In this document: positions 10,729 through 23,856 of the stretch, piece by piece
How the letters are laid out: every line of letters begins with the position of its first letter
Position numbering within the stretch: the first letter of the stretch is position 1
NCBI GenBank assembly: GCA_039545315.1
Contig: BCIM01000012.1
Span: 353,396 to 417,395 of the forward strand
DNA length: 64,000 nucleotides
Direction of reading: 5' to 3'
Source: Kondoa malvinella
Lineage: Eukaryota; Basidiomycota; Agaricostilbomycetes; Agaricostilbales; Kondoaceae
Notes under the pieces: generated by a model
What the model was told of the DNA's origin: nothing
Seen by the model: only the letters and a program-made list of their open reading frames with translations
Databases searched by the model: none
Translations under genes and position numbers: made by a program

Positions 10729-13708
10729 TTAGTGCTTAGCACCCGCAAACAACTTCTTCATGAAAGCTTCGTTGTTAGGCTTGCGGCCGAGGAAGTCTTC
10801 GAGCGTGTCCATCGCATCTCTTGATCCGCCGGGGTACAAAACCTTATCGCGGTAACGCTTACCAGCCGCTTTGCTCATTGGATCTTTCTGGAAGACCGTT
10901 GCATACATATCGGCAGAGTAGACTTGAGACCACTATCGCCAAGCAGCATTAGTTTTTGTTCCGGCATCGAGCACAGCAGCGTACAAGATATCCGTAATAA
11001 CCTGCATCATATCCTCCTGTAACTGGACATATACGTGAGCGCACGAACTTACCACTGAGGAGTCTTAAAGCTCACGATGCGCGAATGATGTTTGACCCGG
11101 CGAGACAGTGCCTTGCCCATTCGTAAGGCAGATCTCTTCTCTCATCTTCTCATACAGCTCGGAGATGTTGTGCGGCTTCTCTGTTGACTCGTACCAGTTT
11201 AGAAGCGACAATAATCAGTTTAGGTCTAACAAACCGGTCATGGTGTGCAAGTACATGTCGAATGAGCCTAGACTCTATCAGATCATCATACATGAGGTAG
11301 AGAAGAGCAATCACCGAAGAATAGCTGGCGGAGGTTGAAGACACCTTGATTGTGCTCTTCAGACTTGACGATCTTCTTGACTGCATGCGAATCTCAGCCA
11401 AAGCGGCGAGAGATTGACACTCGAGCGCACTAAGATCTTCCGGCAAAGGCTCGCCAGTCTCTACATGCGCGCTGACTCGCTGTAGAATGGATGTCTCGAA
11501 TGTCCAGTTCTCAAGCATTTGAGAGGGTGCTTCGACAAAGTCCTGAACAGTCATGTGTCAGACAGAACAAGGCAGAGTCCGAGTTTGCTCACTCTTTCGA
11601 CATTGGTACCACTGAATCTCGAAAACTGGGTGCTGGAACACAATCCACTAGAGAGAGTTTAGCTTTTTTCTTGTATGTCTGATGAGACATCTGGTCTTAC
11701 TGGAATGCATGTCCCATCTCGTGGAAAAAGCTATTTGTAGGGACATGACATTCGTGAGCCAGATTATTGCTGTAGAGACATCATACGTACGTAACCACAT
11801 CGTTATGCATCATCGTCCTACACAAACATCAGATGTGATGAGTCCGACTGTCGGCGATACTTACGCAGGTTTACCGCCAGTAGGCTTGGCCAAATTTGCG
11901 ACCATGCTGACCATCGGGTAAGAAATGCCATCGGGAGTAGCACAGCCTGGACTAGATGCAAGAATTAGCTTCTAGCACCCGCGAGTCGCTGCAAAATCAG
12001 TTACATCAATCCCCAAACAGCTGCATGTCCGTCTGAGCAGAAGCCATGAGTGACTATAGAACACCAAAAGCTAGTTGACAAACACTTGTTCTCGCGAGGG
12101 AACAGGCTGACACTTTTCAGCTTTGGTATAGCGACAGCAAGACAACTCACTCGAGATGCATATAGCCAAGGAAGCCTTCAGCACCTTGATCCACCTTCTC
12201 CGCATCGAAGACGGCCCACTGGCTTGCTTCGTCTTGCCATAATTTAGCTCCTTCGATCTTGAAGAACTTGAGAGACAGTAATTCTTGATAGATGTTGAGG
12301 ACTCTGTGCAGAAAGAAATGGTCAGTATCATTCCTACATCTGTTCCAGGATTCGACTAGCTCTTTGATGACCTTCTCCACGGGAAAGTACTTCTTGACGA
12401 GTTCGTTATCGAGGTCGAGGTCCTTCTCTTCAGACAGCCTGCTGTAGTAGCGATAATCCCAATGGCGGAAGGAACTTGTTTGATGATTAGTTTCACGCTG
12501 AAGTAACTTGTGTGAGCTGTCTCACTTGTCGAAAGGGATTCCTTGCTCTTTGGCTTCTTGCTCCTTGAGTGCCATAAAAGCGCGAGTCTCTTCTTTGCCT
12601 AGCACCGTAACCTTTTCTTTCAGATCTGCGAGAAAGCTGAGAACCGTTTTGTCGTCCTTGGCCATCTTGGTCTGAATAACCACGTATTGCCCTATCAGAT
12701 ATCGATTCCATAAGTAGCAAAAAGAAAAGACATACCTCGAGCTTGAACTGAGCCCAATTCTTGTAGCCTAAAAGTGCAGCACAATCTTGGCGGAGCTCGA
12801 CAATCTTTTCAAAGATGGGAGCGTTCTGCGCCGAACGATTCTCGTAGCCTTGGGATGCTCTTTTCCTAGTCTCTTGACGTTTGGCATAGTCAAGCACAGG
12901 AATAACATCTGGGGTCTTGAAGCTCATCGAGTAGACTTCCTTGCCTTCACTGTTGGTAGATTTTGGGAAACCTTCGAGTACATCCGCAGAGACGCCTTCG
13001 AGCTCTTCAGCTGTGAATTCTAGCTTGCCGTTTTCTTCGTTGCAATTCTTGTTGAATTCAATGCACAGCTCGGAGATTTCCTTCTTTTTCACCATCAATG
13101 TTTCGCGCTTGTCCTCTGGGAGATCTAGACCAGCTCTTTTGCGATCGAGCTAATCGAGCTGCGTCAAGAGAAGGCTTCAGACAAATATTTATGTACTTAC
13201 GAGCTCCTTTTCCAAAAAACGCTTCTCTTCAGCAGTAAGCTTTGACACATCGGTATTCTTTTCAGCATGCTTGAGCGATTCAAAGACATCCATTCGCATG
13301 CCAGCGCCAATACCATAGTCTTGACTCTTCTTGCTAGAGTCAACAGCAGCATCACGGACTGCTTTGTCTGTCGAGACGTATTGCATAAAGTCGGCGGGAT
13401 TCAGCTTGATTTCTGATGCGAGATCAATGTTTGCCATTGCTCGCAAGACAGACTCGAAATTGCATTCTTCTGGCTTGAGCGCAGCAATCTTGTTCAAGCC
13501 TATCAGAGGCTATATGAGCCTAATCCGCTTGCGAAGATGCGACTACCAACCTTCCTCATGCGCTTTGAGGGCATCAGAAGTGGTCCCAGCGATGTCATCA
13601 GCTGAGAAGGACCATGTTGGAGGTGGTACAGGAAGAGGAGGGCCTGGCACTATCGCTCAGCACGGCACAAATGCTTAACACAGGTAGCACACAGTTTCCG
13701 TTGTTCAT
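10729..13708 (-). CDS. PRD1: M3-family metallopeptidase, thimet oligopeptidase/saccharolysin type
   Basis: A zinc oligopeptidase that cuts short peptides in cytosol and mitochondrial intermembrane space (yeast Prd1, mammalian thimet oligopeptidase). The zinc site HEMGH lies within FFHEMGHAFQ near 11700-11735, and the third-ligand region reads DFVEAPSQMLENW near 11520. The N-terminus from the ATG at 13708 reads MNNGNLPGPPLPVPPPTWSF, as in the family. Helical N-domain segments follow at 13200-13500 (LNKIAALKPEECNF, RMDVFESLKHAEKN). The C-terminus has SQVYSADMYATVF, YPGGSRDAMDTLEDFLGR and ends KKLFAGAKH, stop 10729-10731. At least eight short introns are present. The upstream frame stays open without ATG and looks like a mitochondrial presequence (see findings). 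Confidence 0.93.
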
Positions 13709-14022
13709 GCTTATACTGAACGAGCGGTGACAGAGAGCAGTCCTTATGGCAGGAGATCGCAAAGAGACTAAGGAGAAAGCAGTGTTGCTTGCACAGGATG
13801 ACGCTGCAGCTGTACGAAGCACCGCACTGCTGATGGACCTAACGGATGGAATGTTGATTCTGCTGGTTTTTGGGTATAAGAGAAGGTGCGTTCTGCGGAG
13901 GTATCAGAGCCGCTGTGGTGCTGCTTCGAACGGGTATATTTGGCAGACTGGTGGTGAGGAGGAGACAGTTCATAATATGATGCGTCGTCATGACAAGTCT
14001 GAACAGCGCATATGCAGTACAG

Positions 14023-16489
14023 CTACAGAATCTCCATAGCTCCTCCTTCTTGCTCCTTCTGCCTCTTTGCTGCTCTCCTCGATTTCTTCCTTGCGCGTGC
14101 CTCTGCCTCTTCCCTCTCTTCGCGTTCTTCCACAGTCTCATCCAGCTCATCCTCCACACTGTGCACTGCCAGCCCATAAGGTTTGCTCTCCTTCATTACT
14201 TCTATGGCAGTCTTTCGATCACAGTCTTGATCTTCTTGGATGAGATGAACGGCAGCTTCGGGTACAAGAATACGGCGAAGGTAGCCTTCGACGTCTATTG
14301 GGCGTGCGAGGTGGTCAGTGAGAATGTTGGTCTGGACCATTGTGACTTGGAGCTGATTGTAGATCGCTTCGAAGCCGAGTGCGCCATAGCTAAAACGAGA
14401 ATCAGCATTAGCTACTGCCTGCCTTTCATTGCGTGTCGACCCACTAGCCAGGTATCTCTGATTCAAAGTCACTCACTGTCATCCGGTGACCATCGAATCA
14501 GCTTAAGACTGATCGATACGCGAGTGGCTCACATTGCGACATGATGCTCCTCATATTGAATCGACCCTTCTTGGTCCACTGCTCAATCGCATCCGCCTTG
14601 TAAGGGCTCTCCAACTTTCCCTGCATGACCAGCAGCAACACATCTGTGCAACCTTTCGCCGCAACTCGCTTCTTGACCAGATTGAAATCAACCTCGTCTT
14701 CCCCTGGCCAGCCTCTCGCTTCACCCATTGGCATGACGAATGATTCTTCCCTATGTCGCCGACATAGCGTCGCTGTATCGGCAGAGGGCAGATAGAGACC
14801 ATCTGGATTAGACATTGTTGGCCGTTTCTTTGCTTGAGGGGAAGATTTGCGCATCTCGAGAAGCTTCCTCAGTCGGGATGTCGGATGTCGAGGTAAGCAT
14901 TCGTCGCAGAAGGGACACAGGGGCAGCGAAGGATCTACTATCGATCAGATACGAAACAGGATCAGACAAATTGACTTACCCCGCTGAGTGAACATGAACG
15001 AATCATCCATGTCGTCTATTTCATGATCGGCAGGTTCCGGCACCTGATCTACATCCGGAAGCTGATCGTCGAGCTCAGAGCTGTCGGACAATATCTGTCC
15101 GACATCCGGTATTTGAACTCGAGGGTGTTTGCCTTTGCCTTTAGGTTGAGGATCTGGACTTTTCCTAGATGGTTTCGCTTTGATAGCTCGTTTCTTGGCA
15201 GGCTGTTCTGGTGTCGACGGCATGAAATTCTTGATCTGCGCTTCCAAAATCTGGTCATCGGACGGAAGGAAGCTCTTCATCCGTTCTTCGATGCTGACGA
15301 TAGATGCGACACTGGTCGTGGTTGATGTTGCGGTAGTATGCATGATTTCGAGATCCGAGTCTTCGGTAGATACGTCTATTGAAGTATGGGTTTTTCCCTT
15401 CTTTTGCTTTGGCGAGCTTGGAGGTGATCCGGCACTGTCGAAGTATGAGTTTCTTCTATACAAATTATAGAGCAACAAACGAGGAAGGCAGGCACCAATC
15501 AGCCCCGTGTACATCTGTCGAGCGAGCTCGCTTCTTTGATGACCGAGAGGTCGTAGAACTGACACTTGCTCTGCTTTCTTTGTCCTTTTGCTTGGTTTTC
15601 TTGTCATTCTTAGCCGGAGAATTTATAGTAAGACAAGAAATGCTGGTATCAGGGGGAGGGGTCTCGCTATGCTGCTTGGTATTGCTTGTAGACTCTTTCG
15701 AAGACTTTGTTGCTAGCGGTATCCGCTCTTTTTTCGACGAAGCTCTTGCTAGGTTTTTAGCTTTTCTTGTCTGGTCTTCTCTTATTCTGGCTTGCCGCTC
15801 CGCTTCCGTGGCCGCGACAGCTGCACGCTTGCTTGGTGGCTTGAACATATTGCTCGTCTTCTTGGGCGAAGCTGACAACACTGGGGTTTTCCTGACAATC
15901 GCAGGTCGTGGAACTTTGGGCTGCGAGTCGGGTTGCGAGTCCGATTGCGAGTCGCGCGTAAAATCAGCTACTACTCCAGGGAGCGTAGACTTCCATGTGC
16001 TAAATAGCTGGCTTTAGGTTGTAACGCATCGTAGGCGTGAGATACTCACGAAGCTTTTGCCTCGTATGGTTTGTTCTTCTTTGGAGGCCCAGCAAAGACC
16101 AGCGGTGCAGGCAGATCATCACTCTCGTCTTCTTCAGGTATCTTTTGGCTTTCAATCTCTAGCTCGGGAGCGATGTCTGGTAAATAATCGTCCTGCTCGT
16201 CTATTTCTTGATAGACACGTTTCTTTGGCTTGTTTCTCGGTTTGGGTTTGATAAAGATTTCAGGAGAAGTAGAAGGTCTAGCAGGCCTTTCAGCTTCGAC
16301 AGCGCGGCCTTTGTCTTTGTCAACCTTTTGCGATTTCTGGTCGAATCTAGCCAGATCCCGCTGAGCTGGGGCATTCTTTGCAGGTCCAGTGCTTTGAGAC
16401 GACTGAGGAGCAGCGTTCGAAGGTCCTCTGCCAGGTCCAATGTGTGAAGATCCAACGTCGAGCAGATTGTGGCCTTTGTGCGGCGCCAT
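14023..16489 (-). CDS. RTC4-domain protein (restriction of telomere capping type)
   Basis: The C-terminal part matches the RTC4 domain (PF14474). It opens with LCPFCDECLPRHPTSRLRKLL near 14870-14930, then RRHREESFVMP and GWPGEDEVDFNLVKKRV, and ends with the fold's closing block YGALGFEAIYNQL, YLRRILVPEAAVHLIQED near 14250-14400. A charged basic tail follows; the TAG is at 14023-14025. In budding yeast, Rtc4 was found in a screen for suppression of telomere capping defects; its biochemical role is unclear. The start ATG at 16489 (MAPHKGHNLLDVG) opens a long disordered N-terminus of about 450 residues rich in Lys, Ser, Pro and acidic runs, with a (DSQ/PDSQ) repeat near 15940. Several introns of 50-60 bases interrupt it. 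Confidence 0.85.
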
Positions 16490-16674
16490 GATTTCCTGCC
16501 AGATCAAGGCGAGCAGCGCAGACAAGCACGGCAGAAAATGCTTCCACAGTCAGTTCGGCATCCCCAAGCGGAAGGATGATGGTCGGGTGATGTCAAGTAT
16601 CAAGAAAACAACAAACGCGAATAGCGCGTCAAAGTAAAGTACATTAACCTAGCGTGTCCGTGTAGCTGTCAGTT

Positions 16675-18689
<2,015 letters not shown>

Positions 18690-18693
<4 letters not shown>

Positions 18694-18704
18694 GTAGCGC
18701 GCAT
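18690..18704 (-). promoter_or_regulatory. four-codon uORF overlapping chitinase start
   Basis: On the minus strand ATG CGC GCT ACA TGA (18704 to 18690) ends with TGA sharing bases with the proposed chitinase ATG (ATGA overlap). It could lower or condition translation by termination-reinitiation, if the transcript starts upstream of it. Confidence 0.35.
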
Positions 18705-19471
18705 GGGTGGGTATCGACGTTGTTGAAGTACCGAGTGGAAATTGTCTTCAAACGGTCTCAGTCTGGATACAAGCGAACTTCAATAAGATGCTGCTAAAGA
18801 TACGCAAGAAGGAAATGCTAGGCGCTCTTAAATTCCAAGATGTGGTGTTCGCTCAAAGTTTCCTTGCCCTGTCAAGTTGCCATCGTTGTTCCAACAGCTA
18901 TCGACTATCCTATGCCTTTGTGGGCGCTCTTTCATATCTGTCGACAACTATCAATATCAATCAAGGCCTTATCGAGATCTGGAGGCGAGGTCTGCGGTGC
19001 TGTCCATCTTGTGCTTGAATATCGTCGCGAGCCGTCGCCTTCTCGCATCGAAAATGTTGCAACTCATCCTCATGGTTTCTGTTGTCATAGACGAGATGGT
19101 TCGTTTGACTGTGAAGATGACTTCTATCCCTTTGAGACTTCCGACACCGGTTTGTCAAGCCAATGATGAATTAATGCCTCTCTGTAAATCGTCATCCTCT
19201 ATATGCTGGACAATTTTCCCGCCGACTACGAAGCATCCCGCTGGGCGGAGACTTGCCGGATGGCTGTGTAGATCGTCTACGCTGCTTACCTCCGTTGCTG
19301 TTTGCGACCACCATCTGGCATTCTAGATCTTCGCTTGCGATTGAGCCGACAACTCCAATGTACGTGAGAGCTCGTCGTTGAACCAAAACTGACCTGCCAA
19401 ACATTAGCGGGTACTGCTCCGAACTATTCTTCTGATCTATATTCATATTCGAATTATTGCCCTTCAGCTCA
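18694..19471. other. weakly coding stretch, no recognised gene
   Basis: Upstream of the chitinase on one side and of the tandem paralogue pair on the other. On the plus strand about 18840-19166 has a frame with Cys/His/Asp-rich sequence (PHGFCCHRRDGSFDCEDDF), and 19196-19269 has another with YMLDNFPADYEASRW, stop 19267-19269. They could be exons of one small gene, but no clear donor/acceptor pair joins them and no family is recognised. The rest should be promoter sequence. Confidence 0.25.
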
Positions 19472-20804
19472 ATGACTGCAATGCTGCCTCCACAGACTGC
19501 TGCAAGTCGACTACAAGCGGCTGCCTATGCTAGTCATTCCGTCATGAAGTTAGAGCCGAACTTTGGCACCGCTTCGAAAGGCATTTCATGGAATGAGTCT
19601 ACCATACTGTACCCTGCGCGGATATATATTCCAGGGAAGAAGGAACCTCGAGCCTGCTGGGTCAAAATCTTCTTTTCGGAGGACGCACAGGCAGTCAAGC
19701 ACGCCGCTGACCGAATGGGCTACGCCTTTTGGATCTCCGAGAACTCCAATGAAACACTTGCCCTGATTCCAGAGCTCTATCGACGTTATGAGGTGGCGAA
19801 TCTGCCAGGTTATCACGCATGAGTGTTCGAACGACATCCAGAGTCAATGGTATGTGCCTGCTGCTTCCACTACCCGGAGTGATGCTGATTTGATTTGATT
19901 TGATTGGTAGTCTCTGATTGAGGCGATTCAGAAGCATCCAGATCTTTGCCAGCATGCTTCGAGCCACAACTACGACATCGGTCGCGACCCACTATTATAT
20001 ACAATCATTGCAACATACTATCAATGCTGGATGCGTGGACTCGTTCATCTTGGCGACTGGCAAAATAGCATCCGCATTATTTATATCAAACAAGAATATA
20101 AGAATAAGCCCATGAATTTTGTGCCCGTGATTTCGGGCTGGGAGAACAGTTTGTGCATCAAGGGTCTCGGTTCAACCGAAAAGCTTTCGATAGCCTACAA
20201 GACTGCTATACTGGATAGCAAGGATTTTCCCTTCTGCCAACGACTTGAATATCAAGAGCACGTTATCACGAAGGAGTTGGACAATCGCGGTAGCACAGTG
20301 CCTGACACGGAATTGAGCCAAATCAGAATATCCAACGCAAAGCAGATAGAACGTCTACTGTGAGTCCATGTCAGGTCCCAAGAGCAAAAGGGTGACCTGT
20401 CGCGTAGCCTCAGACTTGTGCATTCCGACTGCGTGACCTGGAGCCTGTGTGTTTGGCTATCCGAGACGGCCACTGCTGCGACAGATTCTGCAATCCACAA
20501 CACTCATCTGAAGAGCAAGACTGCGGGACTACAGTTTGATCGAATCCTTGATTTGACCGGGATTACAACAGAGGAATTCTTCTCTATCTGGAAGGGCAAC
20601 TTGAAGGGTAAAGCTTTGACTGTCGCAAGCGCAAAAGGCAAGGCTCGCACAACTCAGAACTTACCTTGTGGCCACGAACATCCGAAGCCTGCATTTCCTC
20701 AGTGGCACGTCGCTAAGAAGACCGACGTTTGTCAACCGGACATCAGGTATCGAGAAGTTGGACCTATGCAACCGTTCAAGGATTTCTTCCATAGATATAC
20801 ATGA
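19472..20804 (+). pseudogene. tandem-family copy A, possible kinase-fold relative, in-frame stop
   Basis: From the ATG at 19472 the frame encodes Tyr/Trp-rich sequence (LYPARIYIPGKKEPRACWVK), then ALIPELYRRYE. It meets TGA near 19819 and continues in the same frame with VFERHPESM. After an intron (to 19910, containing a TTGAT repeat) comes a long exon to about 20360 with WMRGLVHLGDWQNS and FVPVISGWENS, then, after a second intron, an exon ending at the TGA 20802-20804. The order of blocks (Lys in a strand, hinge-like PELYRRYE...VFER, then an HLGDWQNS loop and a VISGWENS strand) resembles protein kinase or aminoglycoside-phosphotransferase folds with key residues altered; that is inference. 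Copy B, next door, lacks the internal stop. Copy A is thus a pseudogene, a readthrough gene or carries a sequencing error. Confidence 0.5.
19886..19905 (+). repeat. (TTGAT)n microsatellite in an intron
   Basis: Four consecutive TTGAT-type units lie just before the acceptor of the first intron of copy A. No function is implied. Confidence 0.7.
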
Positions 20805-21365
20805 ACAGGTCAGGAACTTGGAAGCTATTAATCGCAAAGCTATTCTCTTTCATCTCAATATAATATACATATGACTCTTCTAAAGAGCTATCAGAGTAGC
20901 ATCACAGGACCTCTGTCAATTTCACCTTCTCCTGGTGACAGGTTGAGGTTAGACCCAAACAATCTATGCCCTCATGTGTACTCATCGATTGAAATGAATC
21001 CCGGAATGCTCAGCCTGCTCAAAGATACCCAGGCTTCTCGCGATCAGTGTCACCACCGCTGGCTTGTCGTGTCCGCGTAAAGATGAAGTGTCACAACGCT
21101 ACAGTAATCTCCACGCTGGCGATCAAACGTCTTCCGGAGCGCTACAAGCAATAGATACGTCGGCTATCAGCAGAGCTGGATGCAAACAGCGACTTGATAC
21201 GGTCGGTCATGACTCGAAGCTCGATTCTTAATTGGCAGCATGACCTGATCTCTGCTTTACCTGCCTCAGCTGTCCGTCACTCGCCTTGTCCATATGACTC
21301 TGTTCTACCTCGAGCGTGCCTTTGACATGTAATGCTCCCCGAGCGGTTGAACAAAGGATGTTTGA
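20805..21365. other. intergenic between tandem copies A and B
   Basis: About 560 bases, probably the 3' end of copy A and the promoter of copy B. A 69-codon frame at 20871-21080 shows no family features. No repeat shared between the two flanks was noticed by eye. Confidence 0.35.
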
Positions 21366-22589
21366 ATGGCTATGCATCTCGCCCATCAGTCCAAATCTCA
21401 GGTCGTCTTGCAACCACGATCGGTCTTTCATCTACTCTGCTCAATTCACTTAATGGCGTCTGCATCTGCATTTGCATCCCACCCTTCACTAGCCCCGTTA
21501 TGGTGCAAGTCTCCCTATTCTTTATGGAGACTCGAAGACGTCGCCGGAGCCGGCTGGTCTCCTATCAAGGACGGATGGATCCGCAAGGTCGTCTACAACT
21601 CCGCGTCTGGGGATAAAAAACCTGCCTGGCTGAAGACTGAACGAATGGACGCAAACACAGCCACTGTGGCTGCGGCAATGCTGATGTATGCTCATCTTAT
21701 GCATCAAAGAGGCCCTCAGAATCTGGCTCTCGTTCCTGACTTCTACGGCCATTATGAGTTGGGGGAGAACCATTGGGCTTTCGTCGTTGAAAGAATGGAA
21801 TCCCTCCAGGTATGCCTGTGATCATGCTCAGTACACCCAGGCGCTGAATGTGCCCTCTGCAGTCGGTGTCAGCCGTAGCTGAGGAACTTAAGGATCACCG
21901 TAAGGACCAAGAGCTTCGGGGCTTGTTTGACAAGATCGTTGTCATAATCCACTATTTCTGGGACAATGGCCTCGCTGCCTGTTGTTCTGTTCAAGACATT
22001 CAAATTCAAAAGATCAAGTACCCTTTAGATTTAGCCAACAAGTTCACCGGCGTATCATACAAGCCCGTCATATCTGGCTGGGATCACAGTCAATGTTTTC
22101 ACCGCCAAATCCACATGTCGGACATCAACAAGTGGGTCAATGCCACTCATGCAACGCAAGAACATGCAAATTCGGGAAGTACCAATGACGACCATCTTTA
22201 CCAGACGTATCTCGACACGGTGGTGCGGCCGATCCCCGAGACCGAATTCACCAGGCCACAGCTTCAACATGCAAATCTGGAATTCTTGTCTGCTCTAATG
22301 TTGGTCAAACCATCCGCTGCAGTACAGCCACTGATAGGAATACAGATTGGACGTCTTCGGGTATAACACAGCAACAGATAGAGCTCTGCAGTCCTTTGAA
22401 GAACGTCACCAACGACCCGAACACGAGGGAGGAGGCAGCCTTATTGGGCATCTAACCGGCAAGACCATAGCGGAAGTCATCGAACATGTCGGTCAAGAGC
22501 ATCGCAAGCGGCAGGCGTCCCAGGCGAACACGGGCAAGGCCAGAGTTTCCAAACCTGCTGCCAGTAACGCAGGAAGCAGGCGCAAATGA
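21366..22589 (+). CDS. tandem-family copy B, unknown, possible kinase-fold relative
   Basis: The start ATG at 21366 (MAMHLAHQSK) opens exon 1, which contains GWIRKVVYNSASGDKKPAWL, a long Ala/Met helix and ALVPDFYGHYELGENHW, then AFVVERMESLQ. An intron (about 21811-21861) joins to SVSAVAEELKDHRKDQELRG. Later blocks are IHYFWDNGLAACC and YKPVISGWDHSQC. A second intron of about 45 bases near 22300-22345 leads to the last exon with LTGKTIAEVIEHVGQEHRKR and a basic tail, TGA 22587-22589. Copy A shares the VISGW block, the hinge-like ERxxES region and the C-terminal LTGxT motif, so they are duplicates. The HxD and DFG positions expected of an active kinase are not seen. There is no signal peptide and I recognise no family. 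Confidence 0.55.
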
Positions 22590-22751
22590 TGCGATAGGTC
22601 TACCCGGCATGGACGCTCTTTTCTTGATTAACCTGTACATACTATCATCACTATGCATCTTCCCTCTTGTACAGCGAAATACCTCGCCTGACCGTCACGA
22701 CAGCTTGAAATCTTCGCGACTATCTCTTCTTGTACCCACCCAAGCGCTAGC

Positions 22752-23760
22752 ATGGCAGACGTGTCGTACGCCTCTCATAACGCGTATACTGCTGCTCTAA
22801 TGCTGTCTACAGAGATCCAGCGTGAGCATAGCGCGTCTCTGTGCTGCTAGACGAAGAGCTGAGCAACGCAAAGAATCACGAAAGCATATGACGATGTCCG
22901 GGACGACAAGGTGTGTCTGACATACGCAGGGTGATGCTATCACTGACTGGAAAGCGTAGATAGCGACTAAATGGCTCATGCTGACATTCAAGGTGCGCAC
23001 CGAATACAACGCTGCATGCTCTAGGCTGACACGCAGTAAACACAATCAGGATGAGAAGAGTAATACCTTGCAGCTAGAATCCACAGGCGAAGGCTCGCTC
23101 GATGAGGTACGTCTGTGATGCACAGGTCATGATCCGACTCATGAACCACACTTTGCTAATGCTGTGGCAGATACAAGGTCTTCTCAATGACGAGAAAGCT
23201 TCCTTCATCTACGCTAGGATAGTCAGCTTTTATCTCTCAGCTCTGCGTTTGAACGAGCTGATGCTGCGGCGCAGTCGTACGCAAACGACGTGGAATCCAA
23301 GCGCGAAAAGTTCTGCTTGATTACATGGATCGGTGAGGTATGTATTCAAGTCTGCGTTGCCTTATCTTGCTTAATTCGCTTTATAGAACGTAAAGGTAAT
23401 TTAGCTGCATATCTCTCCGGCATCTGGATTGATGTGACTGTGTTCCAGGTGATGCGTAAAGCGCGTCTATCAGTACAGAAGGCGGACGTGCAGAAAGTAA
23501 TCAGAGCGTACAGTCTGGAAGTAAGCTGTCAGCATCTATATCTTGGCATGATGCTGAAGAAGTGAAGGTCGCTGCGTCGACGAAGGAGGATCTGGAGGAA
23601 TCGGCCATTGTGACCAGGTAGCTCCCCTTTGTGAAGCTCCTCAGCTCCTTTGCAGAGCTAACAGCTGTGTCAGATTACGCAAAGCGGGAGGAGCCTCTGT
23701 AAGTCTCTGCCTGATCTTCTTGACTGCTCATTTAAGCTCGCACAGTATGATCGCACCTGA
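22752..23760 (+). CDS. coactosin-like actin-binding protein (ADF-H domain)
   Basis: Twelve exons: 22752-22765, 22813-22821, 22874-22910, 22960-22992, 23050-23106, 23171-23221, 23275-23337, 23387-23395, 23449-23520, 23568-23617, 23674-23698, 23746-23760. They sum to 435 bases, 144 residues, close to human coactosin (142). Family landmarks are all there: start MADVSDPAITKAYDDVRDDK, WLMLTF, KREKFCLITWIGENV, RKARLSVQKADVQKVI, and the end RLRKAGGASYDRT. Coactosin is a one-domain ADF-homology protein that binds F-actin and opposes capping. Two exons are only 9 bases. Intron 22993-23049 is 57 bases, a multiple of three, and has no stop in frame, so its retention would add 19 residues. Each junction has GT...AG ends and the total stays in frame, which supports the model strongly. 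Confidence 0.93.
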
Positions 23761-23856
23761 TTTATAACTGCACATACTCATCATACAGCTGTACTTCATC
23801 ATTGGCAGGGTAGACTTGCATATTGATAGCGTTGACTTCCTTGATTCGTGACCACC

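Noticed and set aside
13709..13822. Annotating the M3 peptidase start at a GTG codon (13822)
   Set aside because: No ATG there; the standard start at 13708 matches the family. Kept only as a finding on possible non-AUG initiation.
22911..22959. A 19-base intron in the coactosin gene (GTGTGT...CGCAG)
   Set aside because: Using the next acceptor (GCGTAG, 49 bases) gives IATKWLMLTF, which fits the family and the usual intron length.
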